Positions 22,637 through 35,079 of a stretch of 64,000 nucleotides of DNA are shown here, piece after piece. Origin of the DNA: Typha latifolia (Eukaryota > Streptophyta > Magnoliopsida > Poales > Typhaceae); assembly GCA_019914945.1 (NCBI GenBank), contig CM034100.1, positions 9,001,096-9,065,095 of the forward strand, given 5' to 3'. Numbering within the stretch: the stretch's first letter is position 1; each line of letters begins with the position of its first letter. The position numbers were made by a program, and so were the translations under genes. The notes beneath the pieces are model-generated. The model was not told where the DNA came from, ran no database searches, and saw only the letters and a program-made list of their open reading frames with translations.

Positions 22637-23232
22637 TCATATCAACCAAGAGCCCAACCATATGAGTTGCTACACCGAGGATGCAAGAACGAACGCAATC
22701 AGGCGCTACAACCGCGATCAAGCGCTAACCACCAAAATGTTATGCTGGCGTACTTCCATCTAGAAGATGTAGCGGTGAGGTGGTTTCAAGCCACTCAATG
22801 TGTGCGACCGTTCAATAGTTGGGATGAGTTTGCCGATGCACTTTGTGTGTGTTTCAGACCATCCGGCTATGTAGACTTCCAAGCTACTATGACGAAGTTG
22901 ACACGAAAGACCTCTATAAGAGCCTATCAAAAGGAGTTCAAGAGGACTAGCAATTGAGTCCATGGGTGGTCAGACACGTCTCTCAAAAGCACTTTCAACT
23001 TCAACCTTCAACATAATATTCATGTCGAGGTCAAAGCTACATAGTAGCATAGATGATGGAAGAAACGTCAAAGGAGTTGAAGGCAATCCATCAATCAATG
23101 TGGACCACAATGGAGTCACGGATCCACAAGCTGTGGGCACAACCAATATCAAATGCCATGGAGCAACCAAAGACTGTTGGACTCTGGTGTGTCACATCTG
23201 GGATGAGATCAACCAAATCCAAAAGGGCTACC
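22637..23232 (+). pseudogene. Gypsy V gag, central part
   Basis: The open frame 22667-22957 is a clear retrotransposon gag core: MLAYFHLEDVAVRWFQAT, SWDEFADALCVCFRPSG and SIRAYQKEFKRTSN. The frame breaks at about 22957 and continues (HGWSDT, NIHVEVKA). It is then cut at 23233 by a Fam1 unit and resumes at 29933 with the zinc-knuckle region. Confidence 0.85.
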
Positions 23233-24867
23233 TGTAACGCCCACGCTCGGCACGGGCACATGCACGCCCACGCGCCCACATGGCATGCGATAGGACGGGC
23301 GGGGCCCGTCACACATAGATGCACTCTTATGCACATATAATCATGATATCATCAAATAATACATGCTAACATATTCATACTCACATAATCCAATACCAAA
23401 TAAATTATATTATCAACCAAATAAATCTATTAACATATGAATATCCAAGTCCACAATAATATACACTAGACCACTACCTAATCTAGCAAGACCCAAATAA
23501 GCCACAATAAACCATCAAGATACAACTAAACAACTGATACACGAGTGCACTATAATCTGACATGTACTATACAAATCATCATCTAATACAATAAAGTACA
23601 AATATAACAAATGATGATAAAACTCAATATCTGGTTAAAATATCTTCTAAACCACTTCACGTCTATAGCTCACCTCATCTTTGCTCTAAAATATCTCATC
23701 ATGATATCTCAAGTCGGTATCACGTATAATAATATCTGTGAGGGTTAGAAAAGAAATAAAGAAAGTCATGACGAAAAGGCTCAGCGAATAGACCTTACCT
23801 CGAATCAGTGATGCCAAATAGAGAGTAAATCATGTACTTGAATAATATGAATCGAAAGAGCCTCAATAATATATAAATGAAAAGTAGATAACATGCCATA
23901 ACTGATAAAAGTATATAATTCTTGACAATGAGTAAACAAATCTCTATGTCATACTATCATCACAACTCTCTCTCAAATATGACACATGATGCATGCCGAC
24001 CATAACCATGCTATGATATCAAATGCAACTAATTATGATGTATATTAATCACTCGATAATCAGGTAATCAAATGACAATAAAATCATATGTACTTCTCAA
24101 CATATTAGTCATCAATGACATCTCTATATGTCATCATCATACTAGACAACTATACACAGTCAACACCTGGTACCTGGTCTCAACATCATATCCGAAGGCT
24201 CAGAGCATACTCCGCCACCCATAAGAGTATCTCAAATATAACCATACCTTGCCACACGCTAGGGTATCAACATCCATCCAAACCGGGCACCCTTCCTATC
24301 TAATAGAAACCTCATGAGGATAGCTCGCCACATATGCCCTGGCGAACGGCATGTGTCCAAATGTCTACTGCGCACACAAACTAACGACCTCAGACGTAAC
24401 GTCAACAGGATAGCGACTATGTCGAGCGATCAATTATCTCCAGGCAAGCCTTAACCCTCGCGCCCACTCGGGTATCCTCACGTTTTCTATCAACTATCCT
24501 ATCAATTATATTCAATGCTTTCCTTCTAAATGATAGATCATATACATATATCCAGTATGATAATAAGTCACTACATAACATGAATTTAGATGGAATAGGA
24601 ATCAAGAGAAAAATGATGCAATATAGTCTCCAACTATGTAGTCAACACATGCATACTCACACTAATCTATTACATGCATAGTCATGCTATAGATCAACTA
24701 GACATAACCTTACAACAACATAATCATCTCTAATCATCTCTATTTATAATTATCATACTCATATCCAAGATCAGCCTAATTATATGCATGATAAAAATAT
24801 GCTCGACTATAATTATCTCTAGATAAAGTCATGTAATTATGCTAGAGGCTAAAACATGCATGTACAT
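23233..24867 (-). mobile_element. Fam1 unit, first part (split by second Fam1)
   Basis: It starts TGTAACGCCC in gypsy V gag and follows the Fam1 order to 24867, where another Fam1 in opposite orientation is inserted. The second part is at 27813-29932. The flanks CTACC (23228-23232) and CTAGC (29933-29937) match at 4 of 5 bases, a plausible TSD. Confidence 0.9.
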
Positions 24868-27812
24868 TGTAACAACCTAGCCTAAAAAAAAATTAAGTTT
24901 TTCCATGGGCACGACGTGGTCCGCCACAGTGTGGCCGGCCTCGTGCCCATGCAGCCGGGCATGGCGTGGGGTTGCCACGCACCCCCTAGAGTGGCCACCA
25001 CCGCAGCCGCCGCGAAAACCCCCCTACTGCCTCTCTCTCTCTCCCTTTAAATATCTCTTTCTCTCTCTCTTGTTTTCCCTCTCCCTTTGCCGACGACGGC
25101 CTGCGACCGCTGCCGCTGCCACCTCCACTAACACGGTGAGCCTCCTCTCTCTCTCTGTCTCTCTCTCTCTTTCTCTTTTTCTTACTTTGGGCTCGGGCCC
25201 GTCGGAGCCGAACCGTCGGCGAGAGGCCGACAGCTGGCTGGCCACCAGCTACCAGTGCCCTCCCCGCCGGCCCGGGTCCGCACCTCCCTCCTCTTTCTTC
25301 CCTTCTTCTCTTCTCTTCTTCTTCTTCCTTCTTCCTCTTTTTCTTCTTCTTCTTCCTCAACTGCTTCTTCTCTTTTTATTTTTTTGCAACAATGCTGGGC
25401 TCGGCCCAGCACTAGTACTAGTGATCCATTATCCTTTTTAATTTTATTATTTATTTATTTAGGTATTTCTGTCTTAATTAATACAAATAGATTTAGACAT
25501 TATTTATTTTAATAATAATACATATTCATCATTATGATTATTGTTAATTAAATTTTATTGATGATTAATTAGGTTATAAACTATTACACATAAATATAGG
25601 TAATACTTATATTTATTTATTTACTTATATGTATATTCGATTAATAGATAGATTTGTAAATTATAATTATTAGATTTATATTCTAATATTCCTATGATAT
25701 TCATTTTAAGTAATTCTATTAATTTATTATATATTGTTATTTTTGTAACAAATAAAATACTAGGCTTATGTATTTATTTATTATTTTATAAAGTAATCTT
25801 TAATTAATCAAGATATAATTATAGTTAGGTTTTCATCAATTTTTATTTTTTTACCTGTAATTAAAAATCTAGCTAGTAATAAAGATAAGTACAAAATTAT
25901 AAAACCTTCTAAATCATCATATATTACATGAATGGATTTTAATCAAATAAACGGCTAACATCATACTACTTAAATAATTTCAGATTCCGACCCCCTGTTC
26001 AGGATCTCGTGGACTTAGCTATCGAGGCTTGATCACTGTCGTAGCAATGTGAACGAGTGGTTGTTTGGTATTTGCAGTGGTGGTGAGTAGTCTTATCCCC
26101 TAGACGCCTTTCTCAAATTAGGTTATATTATATATTATGTACATGCATATTTTGGCCTCCAGTATGATTATATGATTTTATCTAGAGATGATTACAGTCG
26201 AGCATATTTTATCATGCATTTGATTATGCTGATCTAGGATATGAGTACATTGGTGATATATATAGAGATGATTAGAGATGATTCTACTGTTATGATTGTA
26301 TACCGAGTTGATCTATAGCATGAGTATGCATATAATAGATTAGCATGAGTATGCATGTGTTAACGATACAGTTGGAGACTATATTGCATCATTTTCTCTT
26401 GATTCCTATTCCACCTAAATTCCTGTTATGCATTGACTTATTATTGTACTGGATATATGCATATGATTTGTCATTTAGAACGAAAGCATGAAATATGATT
26501 GATAGGATAGTTGATAGAAAGCGTGAGGATACCCGAGCGGGCGCGAGGGTTAGGACGCGCTTGGTGGATGATTGATTGCTCGACATAGTCGCGATCCTGT
26601 TGGCGTTACGTCCGAGATCATTAGTTTGTGTGCGCAGTAAACATTCGGACACATGCCGTTCTCTAGGGCATATGTGGCGAGTTATCCTCACGAGATTTCT
26701 ATCAGCTAGAATAGTGCCCGGTCTGAATGGATGTTGATACCCTAGCGAGTGGCGGGGTATGGTTATATTTGAGATACTCTTGTGGGTGGTGGAGTATGCT
26801 TTGAGCCTCCGGGCATGATGTTGAGACCGGGTACCAAGTGTTGACTGTGCACAGTGGTCTAGTATGATGATATTATACCGAGATGTCGGTGATGATTGTG
26901 ATGTTGAGAAATGCATATGATTTCATTATCATTTGATTACCTGATTATCAAGTGATCAGTATGCATCATATATGGTTGCATTTGATATATAGCATGGTCA
27001 TGGTCAGCATGCATCGTGTGTCATATTTGAGAGAGAGTTATGATGATGGTATGACATGGAGATTTATTTATACATTGTCGAGGATTATATATTTTATCAG
27101 TTATGACATGACATGTTATCTAATTTTTATTTATGTATTATTGGGGAACATTCATATACTCATTCATGACATGATGCCCTTTCTGATTCATATTATCTAG
27201 TATATGATTTACTCTCTATTTGACATCACTGATTCGGGATAAGGTCTATTCACACAGCCTTTTGCTCATGACTCTCTTTATTTCTTTTTTAACCCCACTC
27301 AGATATGTGTACGTGATAGCGACTTGAGATATCTTGAGAAGATATTTTAGAGCGATGATGAGGTGAGCTATAGATGCGAGACGGTATAGATGATAGTTTA
27401 TATAGGAATTGAGTTGTACCAGTATTTGATATTTATACTCTTTTGTATTAGACGATGAATAGTCTAATACAGGTCGAATCATAGTGTACTCTTATATTAG
27501 TCATTTTAGTTGTATCTCGATGGTTTATTGTGGCCTGTGTGGGTCCTGCCAGATTATGTAGTGGTTTAATATTTATTATTGTGGACTGGGATATTCATAT
27601 GTTAACATGTTTATTTGGTTAGTAATATGATTTATCTAGTGATGGATTATGTGATCATGGATAGGTTAGCAGGTTTTATTTGATGATGTCATGATTATAT
27701 GTGCATAGGAGAGTATCTGTGCGTGACGGGCCCCGCCGACTTGTTGCGTGCGCCGCGCGTGTCGTGTGGGCGTGTGGGCATGCACGTGCCCATGCCGGGC
27801 GGGGGTGTTACA
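24868..27812 (+). mobile_element. Complete Fam1 unit nested in another Fam1
   Basis: It runs from TGTAACAACC to GGGTGTTACA, 2945 bases, with all family landmarks: the terminal hairpin at 24904-24951, a CT-rich tract, a GCTGGGC...GCCCAGC hairpin near 25394, an AT-rich body and a GC-rich cap. A TTTAAATATC TATA-like site lies within the CT tracts. I could not find a clean 5-bp duplication (TACAT against ATTCA). Confidence 0.9.
24904..24951. repeat. Fam1 terminal hairpin (48 bp)
   Basis: CATGGGCACGA and TCGTGCCCATG pair as outer arms, and GCCACA/TGTGGC pair as inner arms. The same structure is at 37014-37061 and 44809-44856. Confidence 0.85.
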
Positions 27813-29932
27813 ATTCATACATAATATAAAATATAACATAATTTGAGAAAGGCGTCTGAGAGATAAGACTACTCACCTCCGATCAAAAAACCCAACACGT
27901 ATCCTTTACGTCCATCAATCAACCATCTCACATCACTAGCAAGGTCCATGGGGTCTCAAATAAGAGGGTTATAATATGAAAATGTTTAAGTAATATAAAA
28001 TTAGTTATTTATCCAATTGGGATCCGTTTGTGTAATATATGATGAGATATTAGGTTTAAAATTTCTTCTTTTGTTTTTATTAAATAATTTGATCTATATT
28101 ATAGATCTAAGTATAATAATATTAATATGTTATTATTCTAATTGTAGATTTATTTATACAACCATAGTTTGCTAATTATATATTAAGTATATAATAGTCA
28201 ATCTCTTTTGATAAAAAAAACATAAAAGGGCTACATGCACAATAATATAATTTAAAATACAAGCATCTATATTATATAATATTATATAATTATACTATAG
28301 TTATACTATACTAAGCAAATTAAGAGTTACATATAAAATCATCTTTATTTAATCATGTATATAAACATTAAGTAAGCCTACTATTATATTACATGCGTAA
28401 TAATGTATAATAAGTTGTACATATATATACCTAATTATAAAGACATCTATTAATCTAATAAAAACATATAAAATTAAAAATATATTTATGTACAAATATT
28501 TATAATTATAATTAACTGAAATTACACTAATTACATTTATCTAATAACCATGTTACTAAATATATCTATTCTTGAAAAATTAAACAAAAAATCTAATTTA
28601 GATTAACTAAATAACATAATTAATTTAGACATGCGTTTTATTGCGAGAGAAGGAAAACGAAGAGAGGAAAATGGAGTAGAGGAAAAGAAGAAGAAGAAGA
28701 AGAAGAAAAAGAAGAAGAAGATAAGGGAAGGGAGGGAGGCTTACCTAGGCTACGGCGATGGCGGTAGCGGCGGCGACGGCGATAGTGTTCGGTCGGTGTC
28801 GATAAGAGAAGGGAAAGAGAGCTCGAGAGAGAGAGGTGATAGAGAGAGAGAGAACGAGAGACTTAGAGAGAGAGAGAGAGCACTAAAGGGAGAGAAGGTG
28901 GTGAGGGGTGCGACGGCAATGACGACGACGGCAAGGAGAGAAAGAGAGAGGTGATAGAGAGAGAGAAAGAGAGGAGGGTAAGAGAGAGAGAACGAGAGAG
29001 TTAGAGAGAGAAGGTGGTGAGGGGTGCGGCAGCGACGATGGCGACAGCGAGAAGCCGTTGGCGAGGAGAGAAAGAGAGGTGATAGAGAGAGAAAAAGAGA
29101 GGAGGGTAAGAGAGAGAGAACGAGAGAGTTAGAGAGAGAAGGTGGTGAGGGGTGCTGCAGCGACGACGGCGAGAAGATAAAGAGAGGTGATAGAGAGAGA
29201 GAAAGAGAGGAGTGTAAGAGAGAGAACGACAGAGTTAGAGAGAGAAGGTGGTGAGGGGTGTGGCGGCGACAACGGCGATGGTGAGAAGCCATCGGCGAGG
29301 AGAAAAAGAGAGAGGTGATAGAAAGAGAGAGAAGAACATAAGAGAGAGAGTGAGAGAGGGAACAAGCGAGTTAGAGAGAGGACGAACGAGTTAGAGAGAG
29401 AGCTATAGAGAGAGATGGTGGGGGGTTGTGGCTGTGACGGTAGCGACGGCGGTGGTAGGCCGACGTCGGCACGGGAAGGAGAGAAAGAGAGAGCTCGAGA
29501 GAGAGAGGAGGGTAAGAGAGAGAGTGCGAGAGAGAGTTAGAGAGAGTTGGAGAGAGACCTATAAATAGCGAGAGAGAGAGGCGGTTAGGGGGGGGTGCGA
29601 CAGTTGTGGCAGCGATAGCGGTGATAGGCTGGCGTTGACGAGAGAGAGAGAGAGAGAGAGAGAGAATAGGTGAGAGCGAGAGAGCGAAAGAGAGGGAGAG
29701 AGAGAGGTAGTGAAGGAGGGGAAGGGTGGCAACTGCGGAGGCGGCAGGGCCCGCCATAGCCAGCTGGCCCGGCCTAGTTGGCCTGGCCGGTGGTTGTGGG
29801 CGCACGTGGCCCACAATTTGCATGGCACGAGCTCCTGCCATGCAACAAATTTTTTTTATTTCTTTCTTTTGTCTCTTTTTTTTATAATTATTTTTATTTA
29901 TTTATTTATTTATTTTTATCTAGGTTATTATA
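27813..29932 (-). mobile_element. Fam1 unit, second part
   Basis: It continues the copy begun at 23233 with the landmark GAAAGGCGTCTGAGAG, then an AT-rich part, then a very long GA-rich tract (28650-29710). A GC-rich stretch and a decayed terminus GGTTATTATA follow. The GA tract has grown into a minisatellite, which explains the greater length of this copy. Confidence 0.85.
28830..29400. repeat. GA-rich minisatellite, about five 105-130-bp units
   Basis: Each unit has the order GAGAGGTGATAGAGAGAGA, GAGGAGGGTAAG, GAACGAGAGAGTTAG, AAGGTGGTGAGGGGTGC and a GACGACGGCGAG segment. Open frames here on both strands are artefacts of the repeat. Confidence 0.85.
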
Positions 29933-30257
29933 CTAGCCCAACCTCAAACTGGGCTAGACCCTAATAGCCAAGCAAGGATGATAAGCCGATGCCTTACCCT
30001 AGCGTAACTAGAAGAAGGGCGCTCCAAAGGTTTATGTTTCTACTATGACGAACACTTATTTAGGGCACAAGTATGCTAAACAACTAGCTACTACCATGCT
30101 TATAGAAGAGTTGACCTAGGATGATCCCCGACGTGACATGGAGAAATCTGAGGAAGAGCATGGCCAAACCAAATAGGATGGACAATCAATGAAGCAACTA
30201 AGAAAGGTTTGAAAACCACCATGGACGCCTTAAGGAAAAGTTGGCGGGGAGCGTGGT
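29933..30257 (+). pseudogene. Gypsy V gag knuckle and end of pol, deleted between
   Basis: Directly after the Fam1 unit the gypsy V frame resumes with a knuckle-like GLCFYYDEHLFRAQVC, in which one cysteine is replaced by Y and the H is lost. Some 150 bases later, near 30225-30250, it shows the KEKLAGSVVD segment typical of the end of gypsy pol, next to a purine-rich GGCGGGGAGCGTGG. Protease, RT and most of the integrase are deleted. Confidence 0.6.
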
Positions 30258-31155
30258 GGATTAATGCGAACTGGTATATCTTGGATCATATCAAGGGGAC
30301 ATTGGGCTCAATAGGTTAAGTCTATTTATTTTATCTACTTTTATAGTTTATTTAGAGCCTTAGTAGGTTATAATTTTATTTAATTAGCTAAATCCAACTT
30401 TGTGCAATTTCTAGAAAACATTCAGAAGATATTTTTTAGGTATTTGAAACACGATGGATGAGATCAACAACCTCAGGATCTACAACTTTCATATTCAAGG
30501 TTTTTCAATATTCAAACTCTATATGCAACAAAATAAAAGGCTAATACGAGAAAGATAAGAAAGACTAGTTTATTTAAGTTTCTTTAGGACTCTTTTGATT
30601 TAAGCTCTATAAATATGGCATTATGACTTGTATCTTAGGTATGTATGAATGATGGATTAATTGGTTTTGTTCTTGGATCCCTAGTATATGCCCTCTCAAC
30701 TTGGTTGTCGGTCTCAATCTGCTTCCTCCCTCTTTACCAACCAACGTCACCTCTCCTATCAGAACAGTATCGTCTAGTATCTAATGTCCCTCATCCACCG
30801 ACCCCCCTAGTCCGGTAAGGTAGGCCTACTTCTCACTTTTCTTCTCCTCTAAACTATTAATCTACCTAACCACCATCATCATCCACTATCGTGCCATCTC
30901 CATTATCATCTACAAACTGATCTACATGCCCCACCTACACCACTATTAGCTTGTCATCTAGATTAGACCCCGATATAATACAAATCTGAAAAGGGTATGA
31001 ATATCGAAATCCTAGATCCTCAAGTTATGAAATTATTCCAACTATTTCGTAATTTTCTAGCATCCAAAGAATATTTGGCAAATAATTTCCCTCAACTGTG
31101 CAAAACTATCCGCAATTCGAATTGATCCCAAGTCGGCTGTATCACCATGGTACAA
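30258..31155 (+). repeat. Gypsy V 3' LTR (probable)
   Basis: It is homologous to the gypsy X LTRs (GGATCATATCAAGGGGACATTGGGCTC, here given as a landmark only; TTAGTAGGTTATAATTTTA; AGAATATTTGGCAAATA). No TTCGAACGC block is present. The exact right end is uncertain; TGTATCA near 31148-31155 is the likely terminus. Confidence 0.6.
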
Positions 31156-31571
31156 GTCAGTTCGGCTAGCCTGACCGTATTAACTCAAATTAAGCAAAAG
31201 CTAAATGCAAATTCATCTAATACATGGACTAAATTGCAAAAGCAAATAATCTAATATACCTAAATGGTTTTGGCTCCTTTTAGGTAAGCCTGAGATGAGT
31301 ATCTTGGCCCAAGTCATATGAATCCACCATGCTTCCGTCACCTTGACCTCAAGTTGTGAAATCAGAAATGTGGTTCAACTCTTTTGGTTGGCTCGGTTAA
31401 ACTGAGCCAATTGCCCTCTTAGGTTTAACTTGAGAAACCGTCTGGACACTGGTTGCCTCCAGCAACTCTTCCATCAACTCCTCCATTAATTGAAAATAAG
31501 GAAATAAATGGACTGGAAAAGAAGCAAGCTCACCCAAGCTAAGCAGTTGCGATAGGGCATCGATAGCTCGG
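31156..31571 (-). pseudogene. Gypsy Z remnant: LTR start, polypurine tract and integrase linker
   Basis: The minus-strand frame 31597-31397 (RAIDALSQLLSLGELASF) matches the linker after RNase H, and it continues the gypsy Z RNase H found at 54026 and beyond. A polypurine-like tract with the GAAGCATGGTGGA pattern lies near 31328-31345. Left of it is the start of a 3' LTR, cut near 31155. The integrase is deleted. Confidence 0.6.
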
Positions 31572-32384
31572 TAATAAGTTCGAAACGTCCTCTTCAATAT
31601 CTGTCTCGGGTGCAGGAAAGCAGCCCGTGCAACCGATGAAAAATATTCACCAGATATTATCCCGTAGTTAGAAAATTATAAAACCAAAGGTGATCGATCC
31701 GTAAGATCCTCATTATGTTTTTGATATTTATGCCCTTCGCAGATTCAGACTGGAACTGGGATGAAAATACGCATGGGTGATGGTGGTGATGGTGGTGATG
31801 ATAGATGGAGGTGATGAAAGGGTTATGGATGATAGTGGAGATGAGGATGGATGGTTTGGGGAGTTTAAGAGATGAGAATGTAGGAATAGAAGTGGTCGAG
31901 ATCCCAAGAAGGAGGGAGGACTCGATAGACGAGAGAGATTAGAAGATAGATGAGACCTTGCCAACGGAAGAGATGGCTGGTTGGTAACGAGGGAGGAGGA
32001 AGATTAGGCTAGAGAGACAAGAGAGAGAGGATAGAAGAAGATAAAAATCAAGATTCATTCATCATAATGAGTTCAAATGCCAAATAAGACAAAATGATAA
32101 TTATTAACCCTAAAATTGGTGGACTCTCGCCGATCTCATTTGAACGGGGTCGACCGCATTTGAACGCACAAAATACGTTCTCTATCGATGCGAACGTATG
32201 CAGGCGTTCGCATGCGGGCATTCGAACGCATAGTTTGCATTCTCTGTCAATGTAAATCTATGCAGGCATTCGCAAGGGCGTTTGAATGTGTCCCTTCCCA
32301 CGTCCGAACGTAACCTACAAAAACCTTAATTTTTTGAAAATAAATAACTAGTACAATCAGAAAAGAGTCCTGGAAGGTATATCA
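31572..32384 (-). repeat. Gypsy Y 3' LTR
   Basis: It is homologous to 53172-54025 over its length, including the GGTGATGGTGGTGATG tract and a TTCGAACGC block at 32140-32310. The first base of the left end is mutated (TAATAAG for TGATAAG). Confidence 0.85.
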
Positions 32385-33081
32385 GCCTACCATGCTTCCC
32401 CTACCTTGTCCTCAAGGTGCAAAGTCAGAAAAACACTCCAAGATGTCCATCTCCAGCTCCCATGTCGCCTCGTCAGATGGTTTGCTAAGCCACTCGACTA
32501 GGACCTCCATCTCCAATCTGGTACAATGACATCGTCGATGCCTCACAAGTACACGAATCGGCTACACAATCACTGTCTCCTCTAGTGGCTCCGGTAGAAT
32601 CGATCCAATGACCTGGTGATCTCTAATCCGCTCATTCGGACTAAATGTACTCTCGACCCCTCAAGTAGCTCCAAGTGATATGCAACCAGACTGATACACT
32701 CTAACACTCGAAACAGACCGAAGTAGCGATGTGCTAACTTCTGGTTTCACATTGGACGCAACGATTCCTATTGGTATGGTTGGATCCTCACGAACACCCA
32801 ACTGTCGATGTCAAACTCCTGCTCCCGATGGCTGCGATCATAAATTTAATATGGGCATGCAACCTCCTCAATATGGCGTCCCTATCCATCAATGCTAAGT
32901 CCACCTCTGTCCGATCAATAGATGCTACACGGTCAAAGGAGCATAATGTCGGAGCTGTGCGCCCAAACACCACCTCAAACAGAATCATGCCAATACTGTG
33001 TGTGGTGGGCGGTGTTGTAAGACCACTGTGCCTATGGTAAGAACTCCAACCAGCGTCTCAGCATCTTTCCCACAAAGCACC
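32385..33081 (-). pseudogene. Gypsy Y integrase C-terminal part and polypurine tract
   Basis: A polypurine tract (GTAGGGGAAGCATGG on the minus strand) abuts the 3' LTR. The frame 32988-32788 (MILFEVVFGRTAPTLCS, then ALMDRDAILRRLHAHIKF) matches the segment after the integrase core in plant gypsy elements. Chromodomain-like sequence lies near 32420-32560 in broken frames. Confidence 0.75.
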
Positions 33082-33795
33082 TGTTACGATCCTTCCTCGG
33101 CTATAGGCTCTGATACCAGCTTGATACGATCTTGCACGGAACTTTAAGATAAGATCCCGAAATATCCCGCCGTTGGATCGCTGTGAAATTTTGATATGTT
33201 GTAGGCCCGGAAAAGAGCTTTCCAACGGATCTAGTTTGAGGCGAATCGGAGTTGGGGATCTCGAGATATCGTTCGTTTAGTGGACGAACGTCAGGATACT
33301 CTGTTTTTGGATTCCGTGGATGAAGGCACGAAATCCTAGGTAATGGTGGATTGTGGAGGGCCGGTGTTGATGGGGTGGCACCGGTGTAAAAGTGATGGTG
33401 GAAGGGTTATGGATGATGGAAAAGTTAGGGATAGCGATGGATAAATTGGAAGAAGGGGGAGAAGAGGGCCACTCCTAAGGGACTAGGGTGATTGGCCTGT
33501 CGAGGGAGATTAGAAGCGGCGTCGCCGGGGAGATTGAGGGAACGGGAGCGAAGAAGATGAAGGAGGCAAGGCAAACTCAATTCTCAATATTCAATTCTCA
33601 ATTTTGGTTGCCCTACACATACTTTTATAGGCTAACCAACAACTCAATCTTATCCTAAAACACAATCTTATCCTAAAACTCAATCTTATCCTAAAACACA
33701 ATCTTATCCTAAAACTCAATCTTATCCTAAAACTCAATCTTATCCTAAAATAAATCCAAACTCGAGACGACGTCGGTGAAGTCCGAATCGTATCA
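33082..33795 (-). mobile_element. Gypsy solo LTR with TSD GCACC
   Basis: It runs TGTTACGATCC...CGTATCA with a perfect duplication GCACC (33077-33081 and 33796-33800) and interrupts gypsy Y integrase. A TATA box (CTATAAAAG on the minus strand, 33622-33630) is preceded in sense by an 18-bp tandem repeat. The left end includes a primer-site-like GGCTCTGATACCA (33106-33118). Confidence 0.9.
33643..33750. repeat. Six 18-bp tandem units in solo LTR U3
   Basis: The unit is CTCAATCTTATCCTAAAA with minor variation, exactly six times in 108 bases. It occupies the place, just upstream of the TATA box, where related LTRs carry the TTCGAACGC block. Confidence 0.95.
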
Positions 33796-34114
33796 GCACC
33801 GCAAATAATGCTTCATGCCTCGATTAGCCACCTCAGTTTGGCCGTTCGTTCGTCTATGGATGGTAGGCTAAACTGAGGTTCAATCGAGTCCCATGCAATA
33901 TGAAAAACTCCATCCAAAAGTTGCTCACAAATACACGAAGACGATCGGAGACAATCGTGCGTGGCATGCCATGCAACCTAGCAACATCACTCACAAAAAC
34001 TTCAGCTACCGACTTGGCTGAAAATGGATGTGACAATGTGGAAAAGTGCACATACTTGCTCAATCTATTAACCACCACAAAAATAACTGAGTAGCCATGT
34101 ACCAGCAGAACACC
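33796..34114 (-). pseudogene. Gypsy Y integrase core, part
   Basis: The frame 34078-33854 (VVNRLSKYVHFSTLSHPF, VFVSDVARLHGMPRTIVSDR) is the centre of a gypsy integrase, including the VSDR acidic position of the DDE triad. It is cut at 34114 by gypsy X and at 33796 by the solo LTR. Confidence 0.9.
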
Positions 34115-35035
34115 TGATATGAATCAAATTAAATTGGATCACATCAAAAGGAGATTAGGCTCAACAGATTGAGTCAAATTATCTTATCTGGTTATTTGGT
34201 TTAGTTAGAGTCTTAGTAGGTTAGGATTTTATTTAATTAGCTAAATCCAACTTTGCGCAGTTTCTAAAAAATATTCATAGAATATTCTACAGATTCAAAT
34301 AATATAAAACCAGTTGGATAAGGTCGCCAACCTTTAGATACAACTTTGATATTCATGACTTCTCTAGATTCAGAATCTATCTGTGACAAAATGAAAGCTT
34401 AATCCAAGACGTAATCGGAGAAGATAAGGAAGACTGGTTTAGTTGGTTTGTTAGGGTTTCATATTGTTTTAGGACTCGTTGGCTAGCCTCTATATATATG
34501 TGGATGGCAGCCAACTTTATTAGGAAATTGGATTATTTATTTCTTGCTTCTTATCTTCTCTCTACACTTCTCCCTCCTCTCTCTTCAACATCCTTTCACC
34601 TCTACCGTTGGCAAAGTTTCTCCTAACTTCTAATCTTCCTTGACTGTCGAGCACCCCTCTTCTTTGGGATCTCAACCACTTCGTTCCGTTCGTCTATATC
34701 CCTTAATCACATCTATAATTCACATTCATCTCCATATCCATCCATAACCCTAACATCCACTCCACCCATCACCACCACCATCACCCACGTTACTCCGTGT
34801 TTTCATTCCTGCTATAATTTGAATCTGCGAAAGGCATAAACTCAAAAGTTGTAGATAGGATGTTACGGATCTAACCCAATTAGTTTCCTAATTTTCTGAC
34901 TACTGAAAAATATTTGACGAATATTTTCCCACGGTTGCGCGTACTGATTCCTATAATACATCCAAATCTTGAAGGAATAGTTGCGTAGCCTATCTTTGGT
35001 TCCGGATCTTAACAATTTAGTATCAGAGCTTAACA
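34115..35035 (+). repeat. Gypsy X 5' LTR
   Basis: It runs TGATATGAATC...CTTAACA. A TATA-like CTCTATATATATG lies near 34488. It has no TTCGAACGC block. At the end there is one primer-site-like AGTATCAGAGC inside the LTR and a second, CGTATCAGAAC, immediately after it. Confidence 0.85.
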
Positions 35036-35079
35036 ATTTCGTATCAGAACAGGTGAACCTCATACCTCCATTAATGGTT

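Noticed and set aside
24905..25441. Long open frames on both strands in Fam1 CT/GA tracts (also 28631-29292, 36867-37583, 44265-44753, 46411-46932)
   Set aside because: They encode serine/leucine or arginine/glutamate runs produced by CT/GA microsatellites, are not conserved in length between copies, and exist on both strands.
24863..27817. A TSD for the nested Fam1 at 24868-27812
   Set aside because: Flanks TACAT and ATTCA do not match; a three-base ATT overlap can be forced only by shifting the ends, so no duplication is claimed.
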